Shown here in pieces: positions 45,274 through 52,518 of a stretch of 55,907 bases of DNA. The stretch comes from an uncultured Emergencia sp. (lineage in GTDB: Bacteria; Bacillota; Clostridia; Peptostreptococcales; Anaerovoracaceae). Below the pieces are notes generated by a model. The model ran no database searches. It saw only the letters and a list, made by a program, of their open reading frames with translations, and was not told where the DNA came from. A program made the position numbers and the translations under genes. The stretch lies in contig CAJFTU010000051.1 of assembly GCA_904420065.1 (NCBI GenBank), positions 1-55,907 on the forward strand, written 5' to 3'. How positions within the stretch are numbered: position 1 is the first letter of the stretch; the number at the start of each line of letters is the position of its first letter.

Positions 45274-46055
45274 GCTTTTCCTCCTTGGACTGCGGACTGA
45301 TACCCGATAACTGCGGCGCCGAGGGCTCCGGCAAAACGGCCGTTCTGATCCGAACGAACCGGTAAACCGATTTTTTCACTGAGCCTGTACAGGAACACCT
45401 GATTATCGCTGAGTCCCCCGGTCAGATAATAAGAGTCAGCTCTTCCATTCATCCGCATACACTGGGTTTTCACCTTATTGACAATGGAGTCCACGATGCC
45501 GTAGGCAATGTCTTCCTTTGCCGTTCCTCGGCCCATCAGGCCGATCACCTCTGATTCGGCAAATACCGCACACATGGAGTTGATCGTTACGCCTCTGCCC
45601 TTTTCCGAAAGCCTGCACATCTCATCTGTAGTCAGGCCCAAAGCACCGGCCATTACTTCGAGAAATCGTCCTGTTCCCGCCGCGCACTTGTCATTCATGA
45701 TAAAGTCTTTCACGTGACCGTTTTCCAACGCGATGATCTTGGTATCCTGTCCCCCTACATCAATTACCGTGTAGCTTCCGCTGCCAAAAAGACAAGCCGC
45801 ACCTTTGGCATGGCAGGTTATCTCCGTAACGCTTTTATCCGCATAGGTAACGCCGCCTCTCCCATATCCGGTAGCAACGCAGTACATTTGCTCTTTCTCT
45901 ATACCCTCAGACTGCAGATCCTGCATGATGTCTCCTGCTAACGATACGCTGTTCCAACCGGTCAGCATTACTTTTCTGTAAGCAATCCTCTGTTCACTGT
46001 CCAGGGCAATCACTTTGGCATAGGTAGAACCGATATCTATTCCTACGCTGTACAT
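45270..46055 (-). CDS. Activating ATPase of the double-cubane reductase (YjiL-like, HgdC/BadF family)
   Basis: A 261-residue ASKHA-fold ATPase (BadF/BadG/HgdA-C family) that binds one [4Fe-4S] cluster between two subunits and pushes electrons into its partner with ATP hydrolysis. Phosphate motif GIDIGSTYAK at residues 5-14, DVGGQDTK near 95-102, cluster cysteines in NDKCAAGTGRF (about 125) and NSMCAVFAESE (about 164). Start: ATG at 46053-46055 with GGAGGAGG ahead; the frame extends upstream without a site. Cys and operon partner show the pair is a unit. Confidence 0.92.
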   Translation of the reverse strand: MYSVGIDIGSTYAKVIALDSEQRIAYRKVMLTGWNSVSLAGDIMQDLQSEGIEKEQMYCVATGYGRGGVTYADKSVTEITCHAKGAACLFGSGSYTVIDVGGQDTKIIALENGHVKDFIMNDKCAAGTGRFLEVMAGALGLTTDEMCRLSEKGRGVTINSMCAVFAESEVIGLMGRGTAKEDIAYGIVDSIVNKVKTQCMRMNGRADSYYLTGGLSDNQVFLYRLSEKIGLPVRSDQNGRFAGALGAAVIGYQSAVQGGKA

Positions 46056-46262
46056 TTTTCCTCCTCCTTTACGGCAAAACTTCCGCTTGCTCACTATGCG
46101 GGCATTGATCTCTTTCCACCGTACCGTACTTATATAAAGAATTATATATTCGGGTGCCGTTCTTGTACAATTCATTATACTTTTTCTGCCGTAATCTTCT
46201 ATTCAAATGTTCAATACACCTTTCAATTTTTAGTCGGTTATTAAAGAGAAGCCGCGCCAATG

Positions 46263-46296
46263 AAAAAAACCGGCCCGTTTTCCTTTAACAGACCGG
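46263..46296 (-). terminator. Terminator after the HutD-fusion gene
   Basis: Minus strand: CCGGTCTGTT pairs with AACGGGCCGG (wobble pairs included; arms 46287-46296 and 46270-46279), followed by seven T (46269-46263). Confidence 0.8.
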
Positions 46297-46319
46297 CGCA
46301 AACTGCAGCTGCAGCGCCT

Positions 46320-47417
46320 TCATGGAGTATCGCCCTCTTCTTCGTCATCGGCCGATATCCTGCTCATATTCTTGTATTTTTTCATCAGCTTGTCCAGACG
46401 CGGATTTTCCTGTAGCTGCCGCTCCCGCACCCGTTCTTCGTACGGGGTGAGATGGTGTATATCCTTGATATGTTTTCGCACCGGTTTAGGCACAAAGATC
46501 AGGTACAGCAGCGGAGAGATCAGAAAGATATCGATTGCCGTCCAAGATAGCAGCGCGACAATCCACATGATGCCGCTGAAGGAATCCACACCTATAGCCG
46601 CAACGCCGCCCAGACCGAAGAACCAGATCAGGAAAGGCAGATAAATCCGCTCCAATTTCTGGATCGCCCCGGACAATTCCTCGTCAAACCACTGATTTTT
46701 CAGCTTCCTAAAGATAAATTTAGCTCCGCGAAACTGGACGTTGGCCAAATACACACAGGTTCGGAAGTCATCAAAGGATACTTTCTCCCGGGGTATCACT
46801 ACCGGTCCCAGTTCTTCCGGATGGTAGTCGTAAAAGATCTGCGCCATGATCAGATGGCCCTCTCCCATGACGGAAATATTCAGAGGCTCGTGATTCGAAC
46901 TGTTAATCACCATCTGCTGATCTGCCGAAACCATGACGGTTTCCCCGTTGACAGTCACCGTCGCAAAGCCATCCCGGCAGAAAAAACACACGGAACGATG
47001 CTCGTGATCGGGATAATTCTCCAGCCGAACGGGCCGACTCTCCTGCCCGGGCACCACTACATCGAGAAATCCCTGATTCCCCTTTGCCACCATCAGATTA
47101 TAATCGGTAATCCGCCCGAAGCTTTTCGTACTGAAAGCGCCGTCGAACCGATCCTGCTCCAGTTCACCAAGCCGCGCTACCCGTTCATCCTGATGGGCCA
47201 GTACCACGCTGCCCTCCAATACCAAAAGCACCCGATCGAAGTCGGGCAGTCTGGTGAATTGAGATTCCTCTTTTTCGCAGGTGGCGCTGCTCAGCCGCCA
47301 GAGAAAATTCCGTTCGAGATAACTGGCATTTTCGGGAAAGATGGCCAGCTGTCTGGTTTTACCTCCGGTCCAGTTAGACACGCGAAAATCAGATTCGCGA
47401 TAAATTCTGTATTCCAT
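46320..47417 (-). CDS. HutD-family protein fused to a two-helix membrane domain
   Basis: A 365-residue protein. Residues about 3-185 match the HutD/Ves cupin-like family by eye: SNWTGGKTRQLAIFP, then ERNFLWRLSSATCE, SQFTRLPDFDRVLLVLEG and the second barrel half. HutD occurs in histidine-use operons and is of unclear function. After a linker come two membrane helices (about 258-277 and 283-308) and a charged tail rich in Arg/Lys and Asp/Glu (about 310-365). I do not know this fusion. Start: ATG at 47415-47417; AAAAGG stands close ahead. No hut genes are in the window. It is read from TTGTTT-N17-TATAAT, head-to-head with the next gene. Confidence 0.75.
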   Translation of the reverse strand: MEYRIYRESDFRVSNWTGGKTRQLAIFPENASYLERNFLWRLSSATCEKEESQFTRLPDFDRVLLVLEGSVVLAHQDERVARLGELEQDRFDGAFSTKSFGRITDYNLMVAKGNQGFLDVVVPGQESRPVRLENYPDHEHRSVCFFCRDGFATVTVNGETVMVSADQQMVINSSNHEPLNISVMGEGHLIMAQIFYDYHPEELGPVVIPREKVSFDDFRTCVYLANVQFRGAKFIFRKLKNQWFDEELSGAIQKLERIYLPFLIWFFGLGGVAAIGVDSFSGIMWIVALLSWTAIDIFLISPLLYLIFVPKPVRKHIKDIHHLTPYEERVRERQLQENPRLDKLMKKYKNMSRISADDEEEGDTP

Positions 47418-47457
47418 ATACCTTTTCCTAAAAGAACAAAATATTAACTTATTTTTA

Positions 47458-47486
47458 ATTATAACGTCCCTTCCTTGATTAAACAA
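47458..47486 (-). promoter_or_regulatory. Promoter of the HutD-fusion gene
   Basis: Minus strand: TTGTTT (47481-47486), 17-nt spacer, TATAAT (47458-47463). The -35 abuts that of the divergent promoter. Confidence 0.6.
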
Positions 47487-47503
47487 CCTTTTTATAGTAC
47501 AAT
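47475..47503 (+). promoter_or_regulatory. Promoter of the E2-like gene
   Basis: TTGATT (47475-47480), 17-nt spacer, TACAAT (47498-47503). The spacer of each of the two promoters carries the -35 of the other. Confidence 0.6.
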
Positions 47504-47535
47504 GGTTGGCAGATTTAGTGATTGGAGATTAAGCG

Positions 47536-48411
47536 ATGAACAGAGCAGACGGATACAGACTGAAAGATTGTGATCCATTTTACGAAATTATTCCGCACAT
47601 TATGCCCAAACGCTACGATGCGACGAACTATATCGATCTGGATCTGGATATGGAAGCGATTCAGGGGTATGTAAACAAGTGCCGTGAAAAGGGCATCAAG
47701 ATGATGCACATGAGTGTCATGATCGCCGCCTATCTCCGGCTGGTATCACAGAACCCCAATTTAAACCGTTTTGTCTACAACAAACGGATCTATGCGCGGA
47801 ACCACTTCTGTGTTTCCTTCACTACCCTGAAATCCGGAGGAGAAAATGAAGAGACGGTTTCCAAAATCTATTTTAACCTGGACGATACCATCTTCGAGGT
47901 AAACCGCAAGGTCCGAGAAACCATAGAACTGAACCGAAATGCCGAAACCAGCAACTCCATGGATAAGCTCCTGCGCAGAGTCATGCGTGTACCTTTTCTG
48001 GTCAGCAGTACGGTAAGCATTTTAAAGTGGTGGGATAAGCACTTTTCACTTCCTTTTGCCGTTATTGACGGCAGTCCCTTCCACACCTCCCTGTTCATCA
48101 CAAATCTGGCTTCCATCAGAATAGGCGCAGTATACCATCACATCTACGATTTTGGTACGACCAGCCTTTTTATCGCCATGGGTCAGCCAGAGAAGCGATT
48201 GCTCAAGCTGGGTGAAATTGTGGAAGAGCGCAAGGTTATTCCTGTTAAAGTAACCACCGACGAGCGGATAGAGTCGGGTTATTACTTCAGCCGATGTTTT
48301 AAAGAATTTAAACGGTATCTGAGTAATCCTGAGATTCTGGAGAATAAACCGGATTCTATCGTCAAAGATCCTAATGTAAAAGTAAAAAATCCTAAATTTA
48401 TCGTAAAGTAG
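47536..48411 (+). CDS. Stand-alone E2/CAT-fold acyltransferase-like protein
   Basis: A 291-residue protein similar to the catalytic domain of 2-oxo-acid dehydrogenase E2 proteins and chloramphenicol acetyltransferases, without a lipoyl or E3-binding domain. Family features: HMSVMIAAYLRLVSQNPNLNRF near 58-79, SPFHTSLFITNLASI near 180-194, and YHHIYDFGTTSLFIAMG near 200-216. The catalytic HxxxDG of E2/CAT is DERIESG here (242-248): Glu in place of His and Ser247 in place of Asp. So classic acyl transfer is doubtful. GGAG lies 9 nt before the ATG. Function unknown; it precedes a C_GCAxxG_C_C gene by 11 nt. Confidence 0.8.
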   Translation: MNRADGYRLKDCDPFYEIIPHIMPKRYDATNYIDLDLDMEAIQGYVNKCREKGIKMMHMSVMIAAYLRLVSQNPNLNRFVYNKRIYARNHFCVSFTTLKSGGENEETVSKIYFNLDDTIFEVNRKVRETIELNRNAETSNSMDKLLRRVMRVPFLVSSTVSILKWWDKHFSLPFAVIDGSPFHTSLFITNLASIRIGAVYHHIYDFGTTSLFIAMGQPEKRLLKLGEIVEERKVIPVKVTTDERIESGYYFSRCFKEFKRYLSNPEILENKPDSIVKDPNVKVKNPKFIVK

Positions 48412-48422
48412 AGGTGGAAATA

Positions 48423-48833
48423 ATGGATAGAAAAGAAATGGCTGTAAATTTGCATAAGAGCGGATTTAACTGCGCTCAGTCTGTAGCGTGTTCGTTCTGC
48501 CACGTTATGGGCTATGAACCCGAAACCGTATTTAAGCTCTCCGAAGGCTTTGGCGCCGGAATGGGCACATTCAACACCTGCGGCGCTGTTTCCGCAATGG
48601 CCATGGTCATCGGTATGAAAGAGTCCGACGGAAATCTTGATGCGCCAAAGACAAAAAAGAACTGTTATCAACTGATGAAACAGGCCACCGATATGTTTTT
48701 GGAAAAGAACAAATCCATCGTGTGCAGCGAAATAAAGGGCATGGATGGAGGGCCTGTGCTGCGCAGCTGCAATGGATGCATTGAAGACGCCGTTGCTATT
48801 TTGGACGAACTTCTCCTGGACATCAAAGAATAA
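48423..48833 (+). CDS. C_GCAxxG_C_C family redox-type protein
   Basis: A 136-residue protein of the C_GCAxxG_C_C family (putative redox-active or metal-binding, function unknown). The motifs are GFNCAQSVACSF near residues 14-25, GFGAGMGTFNTCGAVSAMAMVIG near 43-65, and the C-terminal cysteine pair in RSCNGCIEDAV near 114-124. Start: ATG at 48423 behind AGAGGTGG; an in-frame GTG at 48414 overlaps this site. Co-transcribed with the E2-like gene. Confidence 0.88.
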   Translation: MDRKEMAVNLHKSGFNCAQSVACSFCHVMGYEPETVFKLSEGFGAGMGTFNTCGAVSAMAMVIGMKESDGNLDAPKTKKNCYQLMKQATDMFLEKNKSIVCSEIKGMDGGPVLRSCNGCIEDAVAILDELLLDIKE

Positions 48834-48869
48834 ACAAACGGTAATTTTCCCGCTCCGGCGGAAAATATA

Positions 48870-48926
48870 AGACCCCGGTTGGCCGCTCATCCCTGATTCG
48901 GAAGGCTTTCGACCGGGTTCTTTTTT
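48870..48926 (+). terminator. Terminator after the C_GCAxxG_C_C gene
   Basis: AGACCCCGGT (48870-48879) pairs with ACCGGGTTCT (48912-48921) with one mismatch, followed by TTTTTAT. Confidence 0.75.
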
Positions 48927-48938
48927 ATATTCTTTCAT

Positions 48939-49844
48939 TCAGTCCATATATCTGCCGATAAACCCGAATACAGCGCCCCAGTATCTTTTCGGATCGACGA
49001 AACAGGATTCCGCATGTCCGGCGCCTTCAATCTGGAGCTTTTCCTTCGGCTGCGGCGCCGCAGCGTAAACCTGATCCAGCATGGCAAAGGGCACAAAAGT
49101 ATCGCTTCCTCCATGGATAAACAGAATCGGCCTCTCGCAGCGTTTCAGCTGTTTCACGGAAGATGCCTCTCCGAAGGTGTACCCCGCTCGCAGCCGGCAG
49201 ATCAGACTGGCCGCACTCACCAGTGGAAAGTAAGGCATGCGGAACAGATACCTGGCTTCGTGGGACATTTCCTCTTTCACAGAAGAATAGCCGCAGTCCT
49301 CCACGATGATCTTCACGTTGTCCGGAAGTTCCTCTCCGGCGGCCATCATGACGGCAGCGCCTCCCATGGATACGCCGTACAGTATGATCCGGCATCCCGG
49401 TTCTTCCTCCGTGAGAAAGTCAATCCACTTCAGAATATCCAGGCGGTCATGCCACCCCATACCCACGTAATTTCCCTGGCTCTTTCCGTGTCCCCGATTA
49501 TCCGGAAAGAGCACGTTATAACCTTTCCGGTAAAATTCTCCGGCGCGGAAGCCCATTTCCTCCGCGTCTCCCGTATATCCGTGCACACCGATCGCCCAAA
49601 GATCGGTGTGTTTCTTCTGCCGCACCGACAAGCCGTGCAGACGCAGACCGTCAAAAGAAGTGATCCATACGTCTTTTGCTTCTGCCCCTTCGTCAAAGAT
49701 GCTGGCCGGATGCACGTCGGCTTTCTCTCCTTTGTTCCGAAAGATCCTGCTCTTGTCGAAGCGGGGATTTAAGGCCAGATTGTAGAGCACATTGGCGCAG
49801 ATAAAGACAGCGGCAACGGCCAAAAAGATAAACACTGCGATCAT
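48939..49844 (-). CDS. Membrane-anchored alpha/beta hydrolase
   Basis: A 301-residue hydrolase with an N-terminal membrane helix (residues 1-20). The nucleophile elbow is YGVSMGGAA near 165-173, oxyanion segment VHGYTGDAEEMG near 90-101, catalytic Asp in HGGSDTFVP near 247, and His in GAGHAES near 280. The RGHGKSQG loop is typical of lipase/esterase-like serine hydrolases (BAAT or YqkD-like). Start: ATG at 49842-49844 with AAGGAG six nt ahead; the upstream frame has no site. Substrate unknown. It follows the Crp/Fnr gene by 95 bp. Confidence 0.88.
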   Translation of the reverse strand: MIAVFIFLAVAAVFICANVLYNLALNPRFDKSRIFRNKGEKADVHPASIFDEGAEAKDVWITSFDGLRLHGLSVRQKKHTDLWAIGVHGYTGDAEEMGFRAGEFYRKGYNVLFPDNRGHGKSQGNYVGMGWHDRLDILKWIDFLTEEEPGCRIILYGVSMGGAAVMMAAGEELPDNVKIIVEDCGYSSVKEEMSHEARYLFRMPYFPLVSAASLICRLRAGYTFGEASSVKQLKRCERPILFIHGGSDTFVPFAMLDQVYAAAPQPKEKLQIEGAGHAESCFVDPKRYWGAVFGFIGRYMD

Positions 49845-49939
49845 ATAATCTCCTTCCCACCGCAAGAGACAACGAGGAGCGCTTTTCCTCCCGCCCGTCT
49901 CAGCGGCTCTTTTCTTTCTCTCTGATCTCAAGACAACTC

Positions 49940-50614
49940 TTACCGTTCCCTGTGGTGATAAAGGGTAAAGTGATTCTTCCGGTACCGGATCAGGCCGTCT
50001 TCCCTCATTCGGGACAGTTCCCTGGACAGGGCGCTCCTTTCTACCGCAAGATAGTCCGCCAGCTGCTGACGGTTGAAGGGAATGTCGATAGTAAAACTGC
50101 CCTGTCTGCTGCTCTCCTCCGAAAAATAGGAGATCAGCTTCTCGCGGATCGTTCTCCTGGACAAATGGGCCATCTTCCTGGTCAAAAGCAGATTTTTTTC
50201 CGCCATTACGCGAAACATATTGCCGGTTACCTGCAGCAGCAGTTTCTCTCCCTTGATACTGGCCGAAAAGAGCTCTTCGGCCGGCAGAAACGCCACTTCG
50301 GAACGTCTGTCGGCTTCTGCGGACACATTCTGCGGTTCCTCCCTTAAAACAGCGAAGACCTCGTCAAAGATATCGCCCTTCTCCACTTCGGTTAGAATTT
50401 CCCGATTTCCAAGAAAGTCGTCTCTCACAATATGCAGTCTGCCCGAAACGACCAGACCTATGCCCTTTGCCTTCTCGCCCTGGCAAATCACCAGTTCTCC
50501 CCGTTCATAGGTCCTCAGGCTCAGGTGAAACCGGACGGCCAGTTCCTCCAGTTCCGAAAGCTCCAGGCCGCTGAACAGCGGAGACAGAGCCATAGCCTCG
50601 ATAATTCCTTTCAC
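49940..50614 (-). CDS. Crp/Fnr-family regulator
   Basis: A 224-residue regulator: cyclic-nucleotide-binding-like barrel (about 10-125), long dimer helix (about 125-150) and a winged helix with IPFNRQQLADYLAVERSALSRELSRM (about 175-200). The barrel lacks an N-terminal cysteine cluster of the FNR type and an obvious cNMP cassette, so the signal is unknown. Start: GTG at 50612-50614 with AAAGGAG 5 nt ahead; an ATG nine codons upstream lies in the dyad and before the site. Divergent from the ferredoxin-like gene with a shared palindrome, so autoregulation and control of that gene are likely. Confidence 0.9.
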   Translation of the reverse strand: MKGIIEAMALSPLFSGLELSELEELAVRFHLSLRTYERGELVICQGEKAKGIGLVVSGRLHIVRDDFLGNREILTEVEKGDIFDEVFAVLREEPQNVSAEADRRSEVAFLPAEELFSASIKGEKLLLQVTGNMFRVMAEKNLLLTRKMAHLSRRTIREKLISYFSEESSRQGSFTIDIPFNRQQLADYLAVERSALSRELSRMREDGLIRYRKNHFTLYHHRER

Positions 50615-50623
50615 CTTTTCTCC

Positions 50624-50647
50624 TTTCCGTTGCATATGCAACAGAAA
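50624..50647. promoter_or_regulatory. Crp/Fnr-type dyad between divergent genes
   Basis: GTTGC-ATAT-GCAAC (50629-50642) with outer TTTC/GAAA arms; the N4 spacing of the half-sites is that of Crp/Fnr operators. Its centre, 50635.5, is 41.5 bp from a start site predicted 7 nt after TATACT (50665-50670) of the ferredoxin gene, the class II activator position. Confidence 0.6.
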
Positions 50648-50700
50648 TTTTCTTTCTATTGTATTATACTCGGTTTACAAAAGTCAAGGAGGAAACAAAA

Positions 50701-51414
50701 ATGATGAGAAAAATCATACACATAGACGAAGACAAATGTAACGGATGCGGCGCGTGTGCAGAGGCCTGCCACGAAGGAGCAATCGGCATGATCAACGGAA
50801 AAGCCAGACTGCTGCGTGACGATTACTGCGACGGTTTGGGAGACTGCCTGCCAACCTGCCCGACGGGCGCAATCACCTTTGTTCGTCGCGAAGCCGCCGC
50901 ATATGACGAAGAGGCTGTAAAAACCCATATGGAGAAGAAGAACGCCCGGGAACAATCCCTACAGAGCTGTCCCGGCGCAGCCGCAAAGGCACTGAAACCG
51001 GCGAAAACTCCGGCAGAAGAGCAGAACGTGGGAGCAGCCCAAACAAGTTCCCAGCTCCAAAACTGGCCGGTGCAGATCAAACTGGCGCCGCTGAAAGCGC
51101 CCTACTTCGACGGAGCCAATCTTCTGATCGCCGCCGACTGCACGGCTTACGCCTACGCCGATTTCCATACGGATTTTATGAGGAACCGGGTGACGCTGAT
51201 CGGCTGTCCTAAGCTGGACGCAGTGGACTACGCGGAAAAGCTGTCTGAAATCATCAAGCAGAACGATATCGCTTCGATCTCCGTAATCCGCATGGAGGTT
51301 CCATGCTGCGGAGGCTTGTCCGCAGCCGTTCAAAAAGCCATATCCGACAGCGGGAAAATGCTGCCTGTTCAGGTGGTGACGATTTCCATTGAAGGTGGTA
51401 TAATTAACGGATAA
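50701..51414 (+). CDS. 4Fe-4S ferredoxin-domain protein
   Basis: A 237-residue protein. The N-terminal ferredoxin domain has DEDKCNGCGACAEACHEGAI (about 9-29) and a second set CDGLGDCLPTCPTGAI (about 42-58), giving two [4Fe-4S] sites. After a linker of about 60 low-complexity residues comes a C-terminal domain with cysteines in AADCTAYAYA, GCPKLDA and VPCCGGLS (about 150-220), which may bind another cluster. Such proteins stand next to Crp/Fnr genes and hybrid-cluster proteins in clostridia; no hcp is seen here. AAGGAGG lies 8 nt before the ATG. Confidence 0.88.
   Translation: MMRKIIHIDEDKCNGCGACAEACHEGAIGMINGKARLLRDDYCDGLGDCLPTCPTGAITFVRREAAAYDEEAVKTHMEKKNAREQSLQSCPGAAAKALKPAKTPAEEQNVGAAQTSSQLQNWPVQIKLAPLKAPYFDGANLLIAADCTAYAYADFHTDFMRNRVTLIGCPKLDAVDYAEKLSEIIKQNDIASISVIRMEVPCCGGLSAAVQKAISDSGKMLPVQVVTISIEGGIING
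51376..51404 (+). promoter_or_regulatory. Possible pfkB-gene promoter
   Basis: GTGACG (51376-51381), 17-nt spacer, extended -10 TGGTATAAT with TATAAT at 51399-51404, inside the end of the ferredoxin gene. Confidence 0.45.
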
Positions 51415-51446
51415 TCTTCCATCACGCACAAAGGGAGTATCCATCG

Positions 51447-52356
51447 ATGAAAAAAATACTCGTAATCGGTTCTACCACAGCCGATATTATTGTAAAAGTA
51501 AATCACCTGCCCACAACCGGGGAGGATATCAATGCCCTGTCCCAGGAAATGACCATCGGAGGCTGCGCTCACAACGTAGCCGGTGTTCTCCGCCTCTTCG
51601 GCGTTCCTCACCGCCTCTTTTCTCCTGTGGGCACGGGCATGTACGGTGACTTCGTCCGCCGTCATCTGACCGCCGAAGGATTAACGGATCCCATTCTGAC
51701 TGCAGATGCGCCCAACGGCTGCTGCTACTGTTTTGTCGAAGCTTCTGGAGAACGAACTTTTGTCTGCAGCCGCGGCGCCGAATACCTGTTCCGGAAGGAA
51801 TGGTTTGACCGCATCGATTGCTCGCAGATCTGCGGCATATATGTCTGTGGACTGGAAATAGAAGAAGAAAGCGGAGATGTCATCATAGACTTTCTCGAGA
51901 AAAACGCGGAAATTCCCGTTCTGTTTGCGCCCGGCCCCCCGCATAAACACGATCGACAAAATGCGGATGGAACGGCTGATCCGCCTGAACCCTTCGATAC
52001 ATCTCAACAAAGACGAGGTCTGCTCCTTCACCGGGACCGATTCGCCGAAGGAAGGCGCCCGCGCGCTTTACGAAATAACCGGAAGACCTGTCGTCGTCAC
52101 CGCCGGAGCCGACGGCGCATGGTACTGCGTCGATGGAAAGCCGGTTCACTCCCCTCCGGCCCACGTTCCTGCCGTGGTGGATACCATCGGCGCCGGAGAC
52201 GCTCACTGCGGCGCATTTCTCGCCTGCCTGTCAAAGGGTATGGAAATCGGCGAGGCAATAAAAACAGCCAACAGAACGGCCGCCCTGTGCGTCATGCAAA
52301 AGGGGCCGATGATAAGCCGTCAGACCTTTATGGAGGCGTTTCCTTCTCACTGCTGA
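51447..52356 (+). pseudogene. PfkB-family sugar/nucleoside kinase, frameshifted
   Basis: A ribokinase/PfkB-like kinase split by one extra base. The first frame gives a normal N-terminal half (VIGSTTADIIVKVNHLP, TIGGCAHNVAGVLRLFG) up to FAPGP. At a run of six C (51935-51940) the frame breaks; the rest continues in another frame as RINTIDKMRMERL and on to the catalytic DTIGAGDAHCGAF near the end. Removing one C restores a kinase of about 302 residues. Either a sequencing slip in the homopolymer, a true mutation, or slippage-based phase switching. Read alone, the first frame runs on into a nonsense tail up to 52412. Substrate unknown. Confidence 0.85.
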
Positions 52357-52360
52357 ATCC

Positions 52361-52378
52361 GCGCCGCAGATCCGGCGC
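52361..52378 (+). terminator. GC-rich hairpin after the pfkB gene
   Basis: GCGCCG (52361-52366) with CGGCGC (52373-52378); only a weak T-tract follows, so termination is uncertain. Confidence 0.35.
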
Positions 52379-52518
52379 GCCTCTTCATGATGGTGAAGGC
52401 CATCGCCCATAAAGGGGAAACGAAAAAGAGAACGGATCTCCTCAGACAATTCGTTCTCTCCTTTCTTGCAATATATCGCCCGCCCCTCGCTGCGCCGATC
52501 CTTTTCTGCCGGAGCTTT

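Noticed and set aside
46069-46260. 63-codon minus-strand frame rich in Arg/Lys/Tyr
   Set aside because: Begins at a TTG with no ribosome site next to the terminator of the HutD-fusion gene and overlaps the leader of the activase gene; no recognisable family.
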